A stretch of DNA of 54,463 nucleotides from Bacillus sp. EB600 (GCF_024494385.1 NZ_JAEVLT010000030.1:1-54463); one strand, 5' to 3'; positions 7,816 through 15,617 are shown, counted from the first letter of the stretch. The notes: generated from the sequence alone by a model not told the origin. Numbers and translations are program-made.

Positions 7816-7917
7816 ATTCCGCCAGTTTTCATCTTAATTCCAGCAAAAATTAATGAATTCTGCCAGCATTTTTTCCGCTAATCTAGATGTATTCATCAAA
7901 CTTACCTTTTTTCCGCC
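7816..7917 (+). repeat. Degenerate 21-nt periodic array, TTCCGCC family
   Basis: ATTCCGCC-like words start at 7816, 7837 (ATTCCAGC), 7857 (ATTCTGCC), 7872, 7891 and 7910. The first two intervals are 21 and 20 nt, then the period decays. It occupies the gap between mntP and ywlE, is T-rich, and has no gene inside. Confidence 0.5.
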
Positions 7918-7929
7918 AGTCTAAGTAAA

Positions 7930-8484
7930 TCAAAAAGGCAGCAGCAATTTGAGGCCAAATGCGAGCAGAATGCTGCCCCCCAGCGCTTCGCTATAAGCAC
8001 CCATCCAGCTTTGGACCTTCCTGCCGACCAGCAGGCCGCTCCAGGTCATCACCATTGCCACAACGCCAAAGCACAAAACCGCCATAATCACCTTCGCTCG
8101 GTAAATCCCCAATGTGAGCCCGACTGAAAGACTGTCAACACTGACGCTAAAGGCAAACAAAAACAAACCAAAGCCCACAGGGGTTATGACCTTTTCATCG
8201 TTCTTTTTCAAGCTGGACCAGACCATTTGCAAACCTAAAAGGATAAGCAAGAGGCCGCCTAAAAAGCTGGCAATGGTTCCAAATTTTTCAGACAAAAGCT
8301 TGCCGGCCGCCATTCCGACAAGCGGCATCCACACATGGAATAAACCGATCGTAATGCCAATTTTAAAAATCTGCCTTAGTCGTAACTTGTACATTCCCAT
8401 GCCAAGTCCTACTGAAAATGCATCCATTCCAAGTGCAAACGCCATAATCAATAGCGTAATAAATTCTCCCATTAATGCTGACAT
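7930..8484 (-). CDS. mntP: Manganese exporter MntP
   Basis: A 184-residue inner-membrane Mn(II) efflux protein, formerly YwlD/DUF204, predicted with six transmembrane helices. The two internally related halves each carry the conserved acidic motif: GMDAFSVGLGMGMY around residue 20 and SVDSLSVGLTLGIY around residue 117. RBS AAGGGGGAG lies before the ATG. It is placed between ywlC and ywlE as in B. subtilis. I see no yybP-ykoY riboswitch upstream; the gap to ywlC is only 100 bp. Confidence 0.93.
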   Translation of the reverse strand: MSALMGEFITLLIMAFALGMDAFSVGLGMGMYKLRLRQIFKIGITIGLFHVWMPLVGMAAGKLLSEKFGTIASFLGGLLLILLGLQMVWSSLKKNDEKVITPVGFGLFLFAFSVSVDSLSVGLTLGIYRAKVIMAVLCFGVVAMVMTWSGLLVGRKVQSWMGAYSEALGGSILLAFGLKLLLPF

Positions 8485-8584
8485 TCGGCCGTTCTCCCCC
8501 TTGGACTTGCTACTTCAACTTATGCGCGTCCAAGCGGGTTTAGAAGCAGACTGTTTATTTTTCCAAAAAAGCGTATAGCTTGAC

Positions 8585-9628
8585 CTACTCCGTGATCAGT
8601 TTATTCCCGGCCGACTTCTGGAGGCGGTTCATGATTGCATGTCCGACGCCGGTATTGGGAAACATTTCACTAAAAATAATGTCAACACGTTCATGGTTAA
8701 AATCACGCAGTACGCCGAACAATGCGGCGGCGACTGTCTCCAGATCGCCTCTTTTTCCGCAGGCAAGCACGATATCCGCCTGATAGTCACTGGCACTTTC
8801 CTCGGTGGCCAGTACGCCGACACGTAAGCCCTCACGCTGTTTTTCACTGACTAGTTTTTGCAGGAAGGAGTGGCTTCCAGATACCATATAGAGAGGAGCA
8901 TTCGGGGCGTAATGGGTGTATTTCATCCCCGGTGCCTTCGGCTTAACATCCGTTTCCGTTAAGGCCCGGTCCTCCCTTACCTCACCGACTACTTTTTCAA
9001 GCTGCTCCTTAGTAACCGCTCCCGGCCTTAAAATAACCGGGATTGCTTCGGTACAATCAAGCACCGTTGATTCGACGCCAACCCCTGTTGGCCCACCGTC
9101 AACGATTCCGGCGATTTTCCCCTCGAGGTCTTCGATTACATGCTCGGCTGTTGTCGGGCTTGGCTTACCCGAACTGTTCGCACTAGGAGCCGCAATCGGT
9201 AAGCCTGATGCTTTTAACAGCGCAAGCGCAACCGGGTGATCGGGCATCCGGACACCGACCGTTCCCAGACCAGCCGTTGCTTTCTCCGAAAGAACGCCGC
9301 TTTTTATTTTAAAAATAATCGTTAATGGTCCCGGCCAAAATCTTTCCATCAACAAAGACGCCTTCTCCGGAACCTCGTCAACAAACTCACATAGCTGATT
9401 TTGGTCCGCAATGTGAATAATCAACGGATTATCCACAGGTCTTCCCTTTGCTGCAAATATTTTCGACACAGCCTCGTCATTTTTCGCGTTTCCCCCTAGG
9501 CCATACACGGTCTCTGTTGGCAGTGCAACCACTTCATTTTGCCTTAAAAGATCTGCTGCATCCACAATCTGTGGATTATTTCCTAGGTTATCCACATACT
9601 TATCCACTTTCCAGACATTTGTAATCAT
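8585..9628 (-). CDS. ywlC: Threonylcarbamoyl-AMP synthase (Sua5/YwlC)
   Basis: Makes threonylcarbamoyl-AMP from threonine, bicarbonate and ATP for the t6A37 modification of ANN-decoding tRNAs. The YrdC/SUA5 domain covers about residues 20-205, with PTETVYGLGG (38-47) and KGRPVDNPLI (61-70), whose K and R contact substrates. A C-terminal Sua5 domain (about 215-345) makes this the long form, 347 residues. Three perfect or one-mismatch DnaA boxes lie within its 5' end (9570-9608) and another at 9429; they form part of a larger cluster. It is transcribed ahead of mntP. Confidence 0.95.
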   Translation of the reverse strand: MITNVWKVDKYVDNLGNNPQIVDAADLLRQNEVVALPTETVYGLGGNAKNDEAVSKIFAAKGRPVDNPLIIHIADQNQLCEFVDEVPEKASLLMERFWPGPLTIIFKIKSGVLSEKATAGLGTVGVRMPDHPVALALLKASGLPIAAPSANSSGKPSPTTAEHVIEDLEGKIAGIVDGGPTGVGVESTVLDCTEAIPVILRPGAVTKEQLEKVVGEVREDRALTETDVKPKAPGMKYTHYAPNAPLYMVSGSHSFLQKLVSEKQREGLRVGVLATEESASDYQADIVLACGKRGDLETVAAALFGVLRDFNHERVDIIFSEMFPNTGVGHAIMNRLQKSAGNKLITE

Positions 9629-9913
9629 TTTTTCACCTTTATCCCCAATAAAAAACTATTTAGCGAAATTTGCCGAAACTAGGCAGTTTTGCTTAGTTTT
9701 TTACTTCATTACGTTTGAAAGTATAAAAGAACCCAGCTTAAAAAACAAGTGTTATCCACAAATTGTGCATAACATTATTAAAACAGTGGATAACTTTGTG
9801 GATATATCCACAATTATAATGAAAATTTAAAAAATATTGAGTTATCCACACTCATAATGTGATTAATGTGTGCGGATTGGGATAACTCCTGTGGGAGCTC
9901 GGTCTTATCCACA
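9429..9913. promoter_or_regulatory. DnaA-box cluster spanning ywlC and ywlB ends
   Basis: Perfect TTATCCACA boxes occur at 9429-9437, 9588-9596, 9752-9760, 9842-9850 and 9905-9913 on the plus strand, and TTATGCACA at 9764-9772 on minus. One-mismatch boxes occur at 9570-9578, 9600-9608, 9785-9793, 9797-9805 and 9804-9812; the last two overlap as the palindrome TGTGGATATATCCACA. From memory, ChIP work in B. subtilis found DnaA bound near ywlC. Such clusters may titrate DnaA or regulate nearby genes. No dnaA or dnaN is here, so this is not oriC. Confidence 0.85.
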
Positions 9914-10251
9914 ACTTGAAACCCTAGTATTTGCAAAAACTGCACTGTACCATTCTTATTTGTTGCTAAAAATAAAGTAACAATCCCTAGCTCCTTTGCG
10001 AGCAGAAACGCATGCTGAAAAAGCAGGTAAATATCACTTTCTGCCTGCCCCGATGTGACAACCAACGAGCGCAGCAGCCCGTTCTCCTTAAACGGCTCAA
10101 TTCCTAATGTCCCTCTCAATGTTCGGTCCTCATTTTCAATCACTAAAAAATACCCGGCCGTTTCCTCTGTCAGCCCTTGCGTTCCTAGTCCCGCCTTCGC
10201 TAGAAATGCCTTTAAACTCACTAAATCGTCACCATTTGCCCGGCGTATCAT
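9814..10251 (-). CDS. ywlB: GNAT-family N-acetyltransferase (YwlB-like)
   Basis: A 145-residue single-domain GNAT protein similar in length and position to B. subtilis YwlB; substrate unknown. The acetyl-CoA region is around LRSLVVTSGQAESDI (63-77) and the C-terminal strand FLQILGFQVVDKTELP is typical of ArgA-like GNATs. I start at the ATG at 10251 because GAGG lies eight bases upstream; an in-frame GTG at 10260 lacks a proper RBS. Two DnaA boxes (9842, 9905) fall inside the 3' part of the gene. Confidence 0.8.
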   Translation of the reverse strand: MIRRANGDDLVSLKAFLAKAGLGTQGLTEETAGYFLVIENEDRTLRGTLGIEPFKENGLLRSLVVTSGQAESDIYLLFQHAFLLAKELGIVTLFLATNKNGTVQFLQILGFQVVDKTELPQELSQSAHINHIMSVDNSIFFKFSL

Positions 10252-10380
10252 TGCCTGCACCTCATTTCGTTATAATTGATTCTATTTCTATTCCTATGAG
10301 CTGATAGAGAAAATAGACCGGCAAATGTGAACTTGGCGGATAAACTTAGAGGACCCGCACTTATTTTTTACTAGAATAAC

Positions 10381-10482
10381 ATAAACGCAAGCGCCCTTTT
10401 AGCGACGTACATTAGTCGCTAAAAGGGCGCTTGCCGACTGTCCTGCGGCACTAGCACTTCCTGTGCGTCGAAGCTAGACGAT
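10381..10482. repeat. R2-type fragment with perfect 19-bp inverted repeat
   Basis: CAAGCGCCCTTTTAGCGAC (10388-10406) and its exact reverse complement (10415-10433) flank the loop GTACATTA. The rest (CCTGTGCGTCGAAGCTAGAC) matches the R2 repeat edges at 17436 and 35995. It is located between spoIIR and ywlB. Confidence 0.75.
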
Positions 10483-10512
10483 AAAAAAAGAACCCTTTGT
10501 TTGAAAGGGTCC
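10482..10512 (-). terminator. Rho-independent terminator of spoIIR
   Basis: On the minus strand ACCCTTT pairs with AAAGGGT around a 5-nt loop, then TTCTTTTTTTAT. Confidence 0.85.
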
Positions 10513-10515
10513 TCG

Positions 10516-11490
10516 TTAAAAAATCTTATTCCATAATTCTACCACGAAAAATTTCACTTTCACCGGTTCTTCGTCATCGGTGGTATACACAGGTGCCTGC
10601 TTTGTTTGCGATTTTGTCCCTTCGTGTTTTGAATTGGACTCCTTCTCCGTCGTGTCAAGCGCTGCTACTTCTACTGATTGCACCTGTTTCTGAACTCCTT
10701 TAGCTACTACCTGCTTTGAATCAGACTTTACTGTTTCCTCCGAACTTGCTATTTCAGATTCCTCATCATTGGAATTTGGTGCTGACTCGACTACATCCTT
10801 AGCCTGTTTCTCAGGATCTGTGCTCGTTTCATCCTTAACCTTTTTCCCAGGATCTGTGCTCGTTTCAGCATTTGTCTTTACCTTCGGCCCAGCCAAATCC
10901 TCCGTATCCGAATCACTTTTTACTTTTTCCACAGGCTCGACCTTTGTAGCCGCTTGAGCCTTTTTATCCTCAAAGCCTTTGCTTACTGCAATCCCATTTG
11001 AAAAATCAAGAAAGCATAACGGTGGAAAGAGCACACACCACCAATTGGCCCCTTTACCCTCGCCCAATGTAATCAAAATCGCTTCATAGTACCCTGCTGG
11101 ATATAAGAATTGTCCATATAATTTGGTCGGAAACTGAACCTTGCCGAACTTCACATTGACCGCTTGCTTCGATCCCTCTTGTTTCACGACTGCCTCTGCC
11201 GTAGCTTGAATCTCGGGGAGCTTCGATTTGATTACTTTGCGTGCTTCCGTAATCGACGTTAAATCCTGGACCCAAACTGCTATCTTTTCGTTAACCGCGT
11301 CGCGGACCTTTCTTTTTAAAGCCTGGTCTGCATCTAGATCACTGTTGGCAAGAATCCGCAGCCGGATCGCCTGGCCCGGAATGACAATCGCATCCTTTGC
11401 GGCAACCTCATTTTTTGGTATATATAAACTTAGGATTGTTCCTAATGATAATATGAGTAAATAAGCCCAAACGATTGTTTTTTTTCTCAT
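10516..11490 (-). CDS. spoIIR: Stage II sporulation protein R with long low-complexity insertion
   Basis: Forespore-secreted signal that triggers SpoIIGA to cleave pro-sigma-E in the mother cell. The start is ATG 11490 (MRKKTIVWAYLLILSLG, a signal anchor at about 5-24), supported by a sigma-F-type promoter only about 25 bp upstream; the longer open frame to 11574 is rejected. Residues 35-172 are the SpoIIR domain (RLRILANSD, VNVKFGKVQFPTK, GEGKGANWWCVLFPPLCFLD). Residues of about 175-305 are Lys/Asp/Glu/Ser/Thr rich with internal repeats (STDPGKKVKDE, STDPEKQAKD), before a family-like end (VKVKFFVVELWNKIF). Total 324 residues against about 224 in B. subtilis. Confidence 0.92.
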   Translation of the reverse strand: MRKKTIVWAYLLILSLGTILSLYIPKNEVAAKDAIVIPGQAIRLRILANSDLDADQALKRKVRDAVNEKIAVWVQDLTSITEARKVIKSKLPEIQATAEAVVKQEGSKQAVNVKFGKVQFPTKLYGQFLYPAGYYEAILITLGEGKGANWWCVLFPPLCFLDFSNGIAVSKGFEDKKAQAATKVEPVEKVKSDSDTEDLAGPKVKTNAETSTDPGKKVKDETSTDPEKQAKDVVESAPNSNDEESEIASSEETVKSDSKQVVAKGVQKQVQSVEVAALDTTEKESNSKHEGTKSQTKQAPVYTTDDEEPVKVKFFVVELWNKIF

Positions 11491-11517
11491 TCCTGGCACC
11501 GTCCCTTCGATATCCTC

Positions 11518-11546
11518 ATTGTGGACAAGATGCCAGTATCTTAAAC
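11518..11546 (-). promoter_or_regulatory. Predicted sigma-F promoter of spoIIR
   Basis: Minus strand GTTTA (11542-11546), a 15-nt spacer and GTCCACAAT (11518-11526). The -35 fits GYWTA exactly and the -10 matches 7 of 9 of GGNRANAMT. The spoIIR gene is a known sigma-F target in B. subtilis. Confidence 0.6.
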
Positions 11547-11583
11547 TACTAAAATGAAAAAAAACTAGAAACATTAAGAGTCG

Positions 11584-11618
11584 TGAACTGCGAATATTTT
11601 TTCAGTACACGACTCCTG
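11584..11618 (-). terminator. Weak hairpin downstream of prmC
   Basis: GAGTCGTG and CACGACTC pair around a loop of about 22 nt just after the prmC stop, but the following bases (TTAATGTTTC) are not a strong T run. It could be a terminator or an RNA end-stabilising hairpin. Confidence 0.4.
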
Positions 11619-12476
11619 TTAAAGCTCCGCAAACACCATCCGGTCCTTCCCATTTATATCATTGACGATCTCAACCAACGCGCTCGGGAATGTTTTTTGC
11701 AAAAGCTCCGCCACTGCTTCGCCCTGACCAGCCCCAATTTCAAAGCCAACCAATGCTCGAGGCTTCAATACAAGCGGCAGCTCCTCCATAAATCTCCTGT
11801 AAAAATCAAGCCCATCCTCGCCTGCAAATAACGCTCGGTGCGGCTCATGCTCCGTCACAACCTCCGACATCCACGCCTGATCTCCAAGTGGAATGTACGG
11901 CGGATTTGAGACTACCACATCAAACTTGCGCTGCTGGGCAATCATCGGTTTTAAAAGATCCCCTTGGAAAAAGTCGATTAACGCCCCCAGTCGATCCGCA
12001 TTTGCTTTTGCCACAAGAAGCGAATCTTCCGCAATATCAGTTGCCGTCAGCTGTAAAGATGGATTCTCAAGCTTCAAGCTAGTCGCAATCGCTCCGCTTC
12101 CAGTCCCCACATCAATAACATCAAGCGTTTGTCCGGCGCCGAACTTCTTGTTGATTCTCTTTAGTATTCCAAGCACCAGTTCCTCCGTTTCCGGCCGGGG
12201 GATGAGTACAGACTCATTAACAATAAAAGTGCGCCCGTAAAATTCCTCCGAGCCGATGATATATTGAATCGGCACTCCCCGAACGTGTTCATGAATTGCT
12301 TTTTCAAAACGATGACACAGGGACGGTTCTAATGTTTCACGAACGTTGGCGTAGAGATGGGTTCGCGACATTCCGGTAAAATGGCGGAGCAGGAGTTCAC
12401 CCGCGTTTTGATCGCGATTTGCTTTTTCTAAAAAAGAAGAAGCCCATTGCAGAGCTTCGAAGATTTTTTTACTCAT
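11619..12476 (-). CDS. prmC: Peptide chain release factor N5-glutamine methyltransferase
   Basis: Methylates the GGQ glutamine of release factors using SAM. The N-terminal helical domain spans about residues 1-80, followed by a Rossmann methyltransferase with VGTGSG (123-128) and the catalytic NPPY (191-194). The chosen start ATG 12476 overlaps the prfA stop (ATGAGTAA), implying translational coupling, and gives 285 residues, near the family norm. An in-frame ATG at 12491 is the alternative. Encoded directly after its substrate RF1, as in most bacteria. Confidence 0.94.
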   Translation of the reverse strand: MSKKIFEALQWASSFLEKANRDQNAGELLLRHFTGMSRTHLYANVRETLEPSLCHRFEKAIHEHVRGVPIQYIIGSEEFYGRTFIVNESVLIPRPETEELVLGILKRINKKFGAGQTLDVIDVGTGSGAIATSLKLENPSLQLTATDIAEDSLLVAKANADRLGALIDFFQGDLLKPMIAQQRKFDVVVSNPPYIPLGDQAWMSEVVTEHEPHRALFAGEDGLDFYRRFMEELPLVLKPRALVGFEIGAGQGEAVAELLQKTFPSALVEIVNDINGKDRMVFAEL

Positions 12477-13542
12477 TAGATGCATTTTCAAGCTTGCGTG
12501 ATTGATCCTCGAGGATTAGCGCATCGATGATCTCGTCAAGCTTGCCTCCTAAAATAATATCAAGCTTTTGCAGCGTTAAGCCGATCCGGTGGTCGGTCAC
12601 GCGGTTTTGCGGGAAGTTGTACGTACGAATCCGTTCCGAACGATCGCCGGTTCCAACAGCAGATTTTCGCTGTTGATCATATTCAGCCTGGGCTTCCTGC
12701 TGAAACTTATCATATACACGCGCACGCAGAACCTTCATCGCTTTGTCCTTGTTCTTATGCTGGGATTTTTCATCCTGGCAGGTAACAACGATTCCGGTCG
12801 GAATATGCGTTAACCGAACGGCTGACATCGTCGTGTTAACACTTTGTCCACCGGCACCGGTTGAAGCATACGCATCGAAGCGAATATCTTTATCATGGAT
12901 CTCCACTTCCACTTCTTCCGCTTCCGGTAAGCAGGCAACGGTTGCGGTCGATGTATGAATCCGTCCGCCTGATTCTGTTTCCGGAACACGCTGAACACGG
13001 TGCGCGCCATTTTCATATTTTAATTTTGAATAGGCTCCAGTACCGTTGATCATAAAAATAATTTCTTTGAAGCCGCCAAGACCGGTTGGACTGGCATCAA
13101 TGAGTTCCATTTTCCAGCCCTGTGCTTCCGCATAGCGAGTGTACATGCGATAGAGGTCGCCAGCAAACAAGGCCGCTTCGTCCCCGCCGGCTGCACCGCG
13201 AATTTCGAAGATAACGTTTTTGTCATCATTCGGATCCTTCGGAACCAGCAGGATCCGCATCCGTTCTTCTAATTCTTCTATTTGTGCTTCAAGGTCATTA
13301 ACTTCTTCTTTCACCATTTCACGCATTTCGGCATCGAGCTTTTCATCAAGCATTGCCTTTGCATCCTGAAGCTGCTCGCGCACCTCTTTATATTGGCGAT
13401 ATGTCATAACAGTAGCTTGTATATCTGATTGTTCCTTTGAATATTCACGCAGTTTTTTTGAATCATTAATAATCTCTGGATCGCTCAAAAGCTCATTTAG
13501 CCTCTCATAACGATCCTCTACAGATTGAAGACGATCAAACAC
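12469..13542 (-). CDS. prfA: Peptide chain release factor 1
   Basis: Recognises UAA and UAG and hydrolyses peptidyl-tRNA. The GGQ tripeptide is at 231-233 (STGAGGQSVN). The codon-recognition loop is RVPETESGGRIHTS, of the P-x-T type (187-189), which identifies RF1 rather than RF2. The 357-residue length is usual. It has its own promoter and a GGTGAATAAC-type leader, and overlaps prmC by 8 bp. This is the factor that would terminate at the amber codon in spo0F further along the window. Confidence 0.97.
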   Translation of the reverse strand: MFDRLQSVEDRYERLNELLSDPEIINDSKKLREYSKEQSDIQATVMTYRQYKEVREQLQDAKAMLDEKLDAEMREMVKEEVNDLEAQIEELEERMRILLVPKDPNDDKNVIFEIRGAAGGDEAALFAGDLYRMYTRYAEAQGWKMELIDASPTGLGGFKEIIFMINGTGAYSKLKYENGAHRVQRVPETESGGRIHTSTATVACLPEAEEVEVEIHDKDIRFDAYASTGAGGQSVNTTMSAVRLTHIPTGIVVTCQDEKSQHKNKDKAMKVLRARVYDKFQQEAQAEYDQQRKSAVGTGDRSERIRTYNFPQNRVTDHRIGLTLQKLDIILGGKLDEIIDALILEDQSRKLENASNE

Positions 13543-13576
13543 AGTTATTCACCTCAAATTTAGTCCATACCATTCT

Positions 13577-13605
13577 ATTATAGTATAGGTGAAAAGTACC
13601 GTCAA
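13577..13605 (-). promoter_or_regulatory. Predicted sigma-A promoter of prfA-prmC
   Basis: Minus strand TTGACG (13600-13605), a 17-nt spacer and a perfect TATAAT (13577-13582), about 35 bp before the start codon. Confidence 0.75.
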
Positions 13606-13703
13606 AACCAACCTTCTCTGTAAAAAAATAATTTTTCAAGTTTCTTCCATATTATAAAGGTGGCGTTTATTGGTTGATTCGGAGTTGAATCCTTGATTTT
13701 GAT

Positions 13704-13875
13704 TTATCCGCACTTTCGGCTATATATCTGTCTCTTCCTTTCATTTATCCGTATCTTGTTCACATTTCGCGCTATTCCAAAATAAAATACAAGCCGGATA
13801 CCATTTATCCGGCTCATTTTACGTTTTATCTGTGTGTTTGCACTTTTTATCCGGCTCTTTTGACTACCTATCCGT
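13704..13875 (+). repeat. 21-nt periodic array, TTTATCCG family
   Basis: TTATCCG-like words begin at 13704, 13724, 13745, 13766 (TTCGCGC), 13805, 13826, 13847 and 13868, mostly 21 nt apart (one 20; 13766 to 13805 is 39). The variable positions are T-rich. It fills the 356-bp gap between the prfA promoter and the lipoprotein gene. On the minus strand one frame reads as heptads with a constant Arg-Ile pair (RIxxxxx), but no gene start is seen. Confidence 0.75.
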
Positions 13876-13898
13876 ATTTCGTATTTCGCGCTATTCCT

Positions 13899-14369
13899 TT
13901 ATCTTCTATCTTCGCGAACTTTTACTTCAATTTCGTAGCGCGGGAGTGCGGTAATTAATTTTTTGTGGATGCGTGCTTGAGCATCCACCCTTTCTTTATT
14001 CGTCAACATTCCCTTTTTATAAACCGTCACCCACATCCGGTCGCCGTTAATCCAGACGGAGCCTGGTCTAAATTCTTTTGTCAGTGCTACAACCTGACGT
14101 GCTTTATCAACATCTATTCCTGTATTGTTACCACCTTGCTCAGTTCCATTACCTGTCCGGTTTAAATCAAGGAAATTAGGATTTTGATTGGTAATGTCCT
14201 GCTCAACTAAATGATTTTGATCGCGTCCCACTGAACGATTTGACATATATTGCGGGGCGCTCTTGTCTTTGCGCAAATCATAGGTTGCTGTATTATTCGT
14301 ATCATTGGTTCCCTCGCAGCCGCTCACGAACAGCAGCGTTAAAAATGAAAAAAGTAACCACTTCTTCAA
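13899..14369 (-). CDS. Sporulation-type lipoprotein (YhcN/YlaJ-like)
   Basis: A 156-residue exported lipoprotein. The signal peptide MKKWLLFSFLTLLFVSGC ends in a lipobox with Cys18, so the mature protein is membrane anchored outside the cytoplasm (or in the forespore intermembrane space). The middle is Asn/Thr-rich linker; residues of about 80-152 (VDKARQVVALTKEFRPGSVWINGDRMWVTVYK) resemble the YhcN/YlaJ domain found in spore inner-membrane lipoproteins. The start codon is TTG with GGGAGGTG before it. The family assignment is by resemblance only. Confidence 0.75.
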   Translation of the reverse strand: MKKWLLFSFLTLLFVSGCEGTNDTNNTATYDLRKDKSAPQYMSNRSVGRDQNHLVEQDITNQNPNFLDLNRTGNGTEQGGNNTGIDVDKARQVVALTKEFRPGSVWINGDRMWVTVYKKGMLTNKERVDAQARIHKKLITALPRYEIEVKVREDRR

Positions 14370-14454
14370 AGCTTACACCTCCCATTTCTATCGTGCCCTC
14401 GCCCGAACAGCTCTTTACAAGTAAATTTTTCCCATACTCAAAACACAAAATTGG

Positions 14455-14568
14455 ATTATGAGCCATTTTGCATATTTATGAACCATTTAAAAAAAGTTAT
14501 GACCCATCTAAGCCTGTTATGAACCATTCTCCCATAGTTATGAGCAATTTGCCATTTTCTGTAAAACA
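14455..14568 (+). repeat. 21-nt periodic array, GTTATGAACC family (locus II)
   Basis: Units start at 14455, 14475, 14496, 14516 and 14537 (lengths 20, 21, 20, 21). Cores are ATTATGAGCC, TTTATGAACC, GTTATGACCC and GTTATGAACC, and the last is the diverged GTTATGAGCAATTT followed by TCTGTAAAA. The 20-nt units break any single reading frame. It lies between the lipoprotein gene start and the tdk terminator. Confidence 0.85.
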
Positions 14569-14600
14569 GCAGCATCAAGCTCGTTTCTAATTTTAACAGC

Positions 14601-14634
14601 ATAAAAAAAAACGCCTGAGATCATTCTCTCAGAC
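14601..14634 (-). terminator. Rho-independent terminator of tdk
   Basis: Minus strand CGTCTGAGA pairs with TCTCAGGCG (14611-14634), followed by nine T. Confidence 0.9.
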
Positions 14635-14647
14635 GACCATACGATAC

Positions 14648-15262
14648 TTATTTACCTGTTTGTTCTGCGAAACGTTGTGCTTGTGCTGTTTGGGGAACTT
14701 CGTGGTGATGACGGCAGCGGGGCTCGTACGCTTCAGAGGCGCCGACTAAAATGACTGGATCGAAGTAGGATGCTGGCTTGCCGTCAATCAGGCGTTGAGT
14801 CCGGCTCGCCGGTGATCCGCAAATCGTGCAGACGGCCTGCAGCTTGGTGATCTGCTCAGCAATGGACAACAAAGCCGGCATTGGTCCAAACGGCTCACCG
14901 CGGAAGTCCTGATCAAGACCCGCTGCAATCACGCGGTAGCCGCTGTCAGCAAGCTGCTGAACGACGCGAACAATACCTTCATCAAAAAATTGCACTTCAT
15001 CGATGGCAACAACGTCGATTTCTGCTTCAACATGATGCAGAATTTCAATGGAATGGGATATTGGCTTCGCCATTAACGAAGCTCCATTATGGGATACGAC
15101 AGCTTTATCGCTGTAACGATTATCGATTTTAGGCTTAAACACAGCGATTTTCTGTTTAGCAAATTGTGCCCGCTTCACCCGGCGAATTAACTCCTCCGAC
15201 TTTCCGGAAAACATACTGCCGCAGATAACCTCTACCCATCCGCTTTGCTTCATTACATACAT
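14648..15262 (-). CDS. tdk: Thymidine kinase (type II)
   Basis: Phosphorylates thymidine to dTMP with ATP for nucleotide salvage. Walker A GSMFSGKS at 15-22, the Mg-binding DEVQFF around residue 90, and structural zinc cysteines in CTICGS plus a C-terminal RCRHHH group. It has 204 residues, tetramer family size. The ATG at 15262 gives MYVMKQSGWVEVICGS, matching Bacillus homologs, with AAGGGAG upstream. It lies between rpmE and prfA as in B. subtilis. Confidence 0.96.
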   Translation of the reverse strand: MYVMKQSGWVEVICGSMFSGKSEELIRRVKRAQFAKQKIAVFKPKIDNRYSDKAVVSHNGASLMAKPISHSIEILHHVEAEIDVVAIDEVQFFDEGIVRVVQQLADSGYRVIAAGLDQDFRGEPFGPMPALLSIAEQITKLQAVCTICGSPASRTQRLIDGKPASYFDPVILVGASEAYEPRCRHHHEVPQTAQAQRFAEQTGK

Positions 15263-15353
15263 AAAACGGGGTCTCCCTTCCCTTTTCGAAAACTCTTCTT
15301 ACGTAGTATAACAAGTTCAAAAGTTATCAACAGGTTAATATTTAATAATTTCC

Positions 15354-15396
15354 GAAAAATAAAAAACAGGCAAGTCACTTACACTCTTGCCTGTTC
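15354..15396 (-). terminator. Rho-independent terminator of rpmE
   Basis: AACAGGCAAG and CTTGCCTGTT (15365-15374 with 15386-15395) form a perfect 10-bp stem; the minus-strand tail is TTTTTTATTTTT. Confidence 0.9.
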
Positions 15397-15404
15397 CTAA
15401 GCAA

Positions 15405-15617
15405 TTACTGTTGTTGTTGCTTAATGCCGTATTTTTTATTGAAGCGGTCAACACGTCCACCAGCTTCAGCAAATTTTTGACGACCAGTATAAAATGGATG
15501 GCACTCAGAACAAGTTTCAACGCGAATTGCATCTTTAACAGATCCGCCTTCAAACGTATTACCACATGCACATGTTATCGTTATTTTTTTATAATTTGGA
15601 TGAATACCTGCTTTCAT
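15405..15617 (-). CDS. rpmE: 50S ribosomal protein L31 (zinc-binding type)
   Basis: A 70-residue ribosomal protein bridging the 50S and 30S heads. MKAGIHPNYKKITITCACGNTF carries CxC and CSECH supplies the second pair, so this is the Zn-containing (C+) form rather than the Zn-free YtiA type made under zinc limitation. The start ATG at 15617 is set by GGAAGGAG eight to ten bases upstream; the open frame to 15704 is not used. Its own promoter and terminator make it a single-gene unit. Confidence 0.97.
   Translation of the reverse strand: MKAGIHPNYKKITITCACGNTFEGGSVKDAIRVETCSECHPFYTGRQKFAEAGGRVDRFNKKYGIKQQQQ

Noticed and set aside
9429..9913. DnaA-box cluster as a chromosomal origin
   Set aside because: No dnaA, dnaN, AT-rich DUE or parS-like sites nearby; ywlC context matches an oriC-distal cluster instead.
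11491..11574. N-terminal extension of spoIIR
   Set aside because: The sigma-F-type promoter lies inside it and the signal-anchor start at 11490 fits the family.
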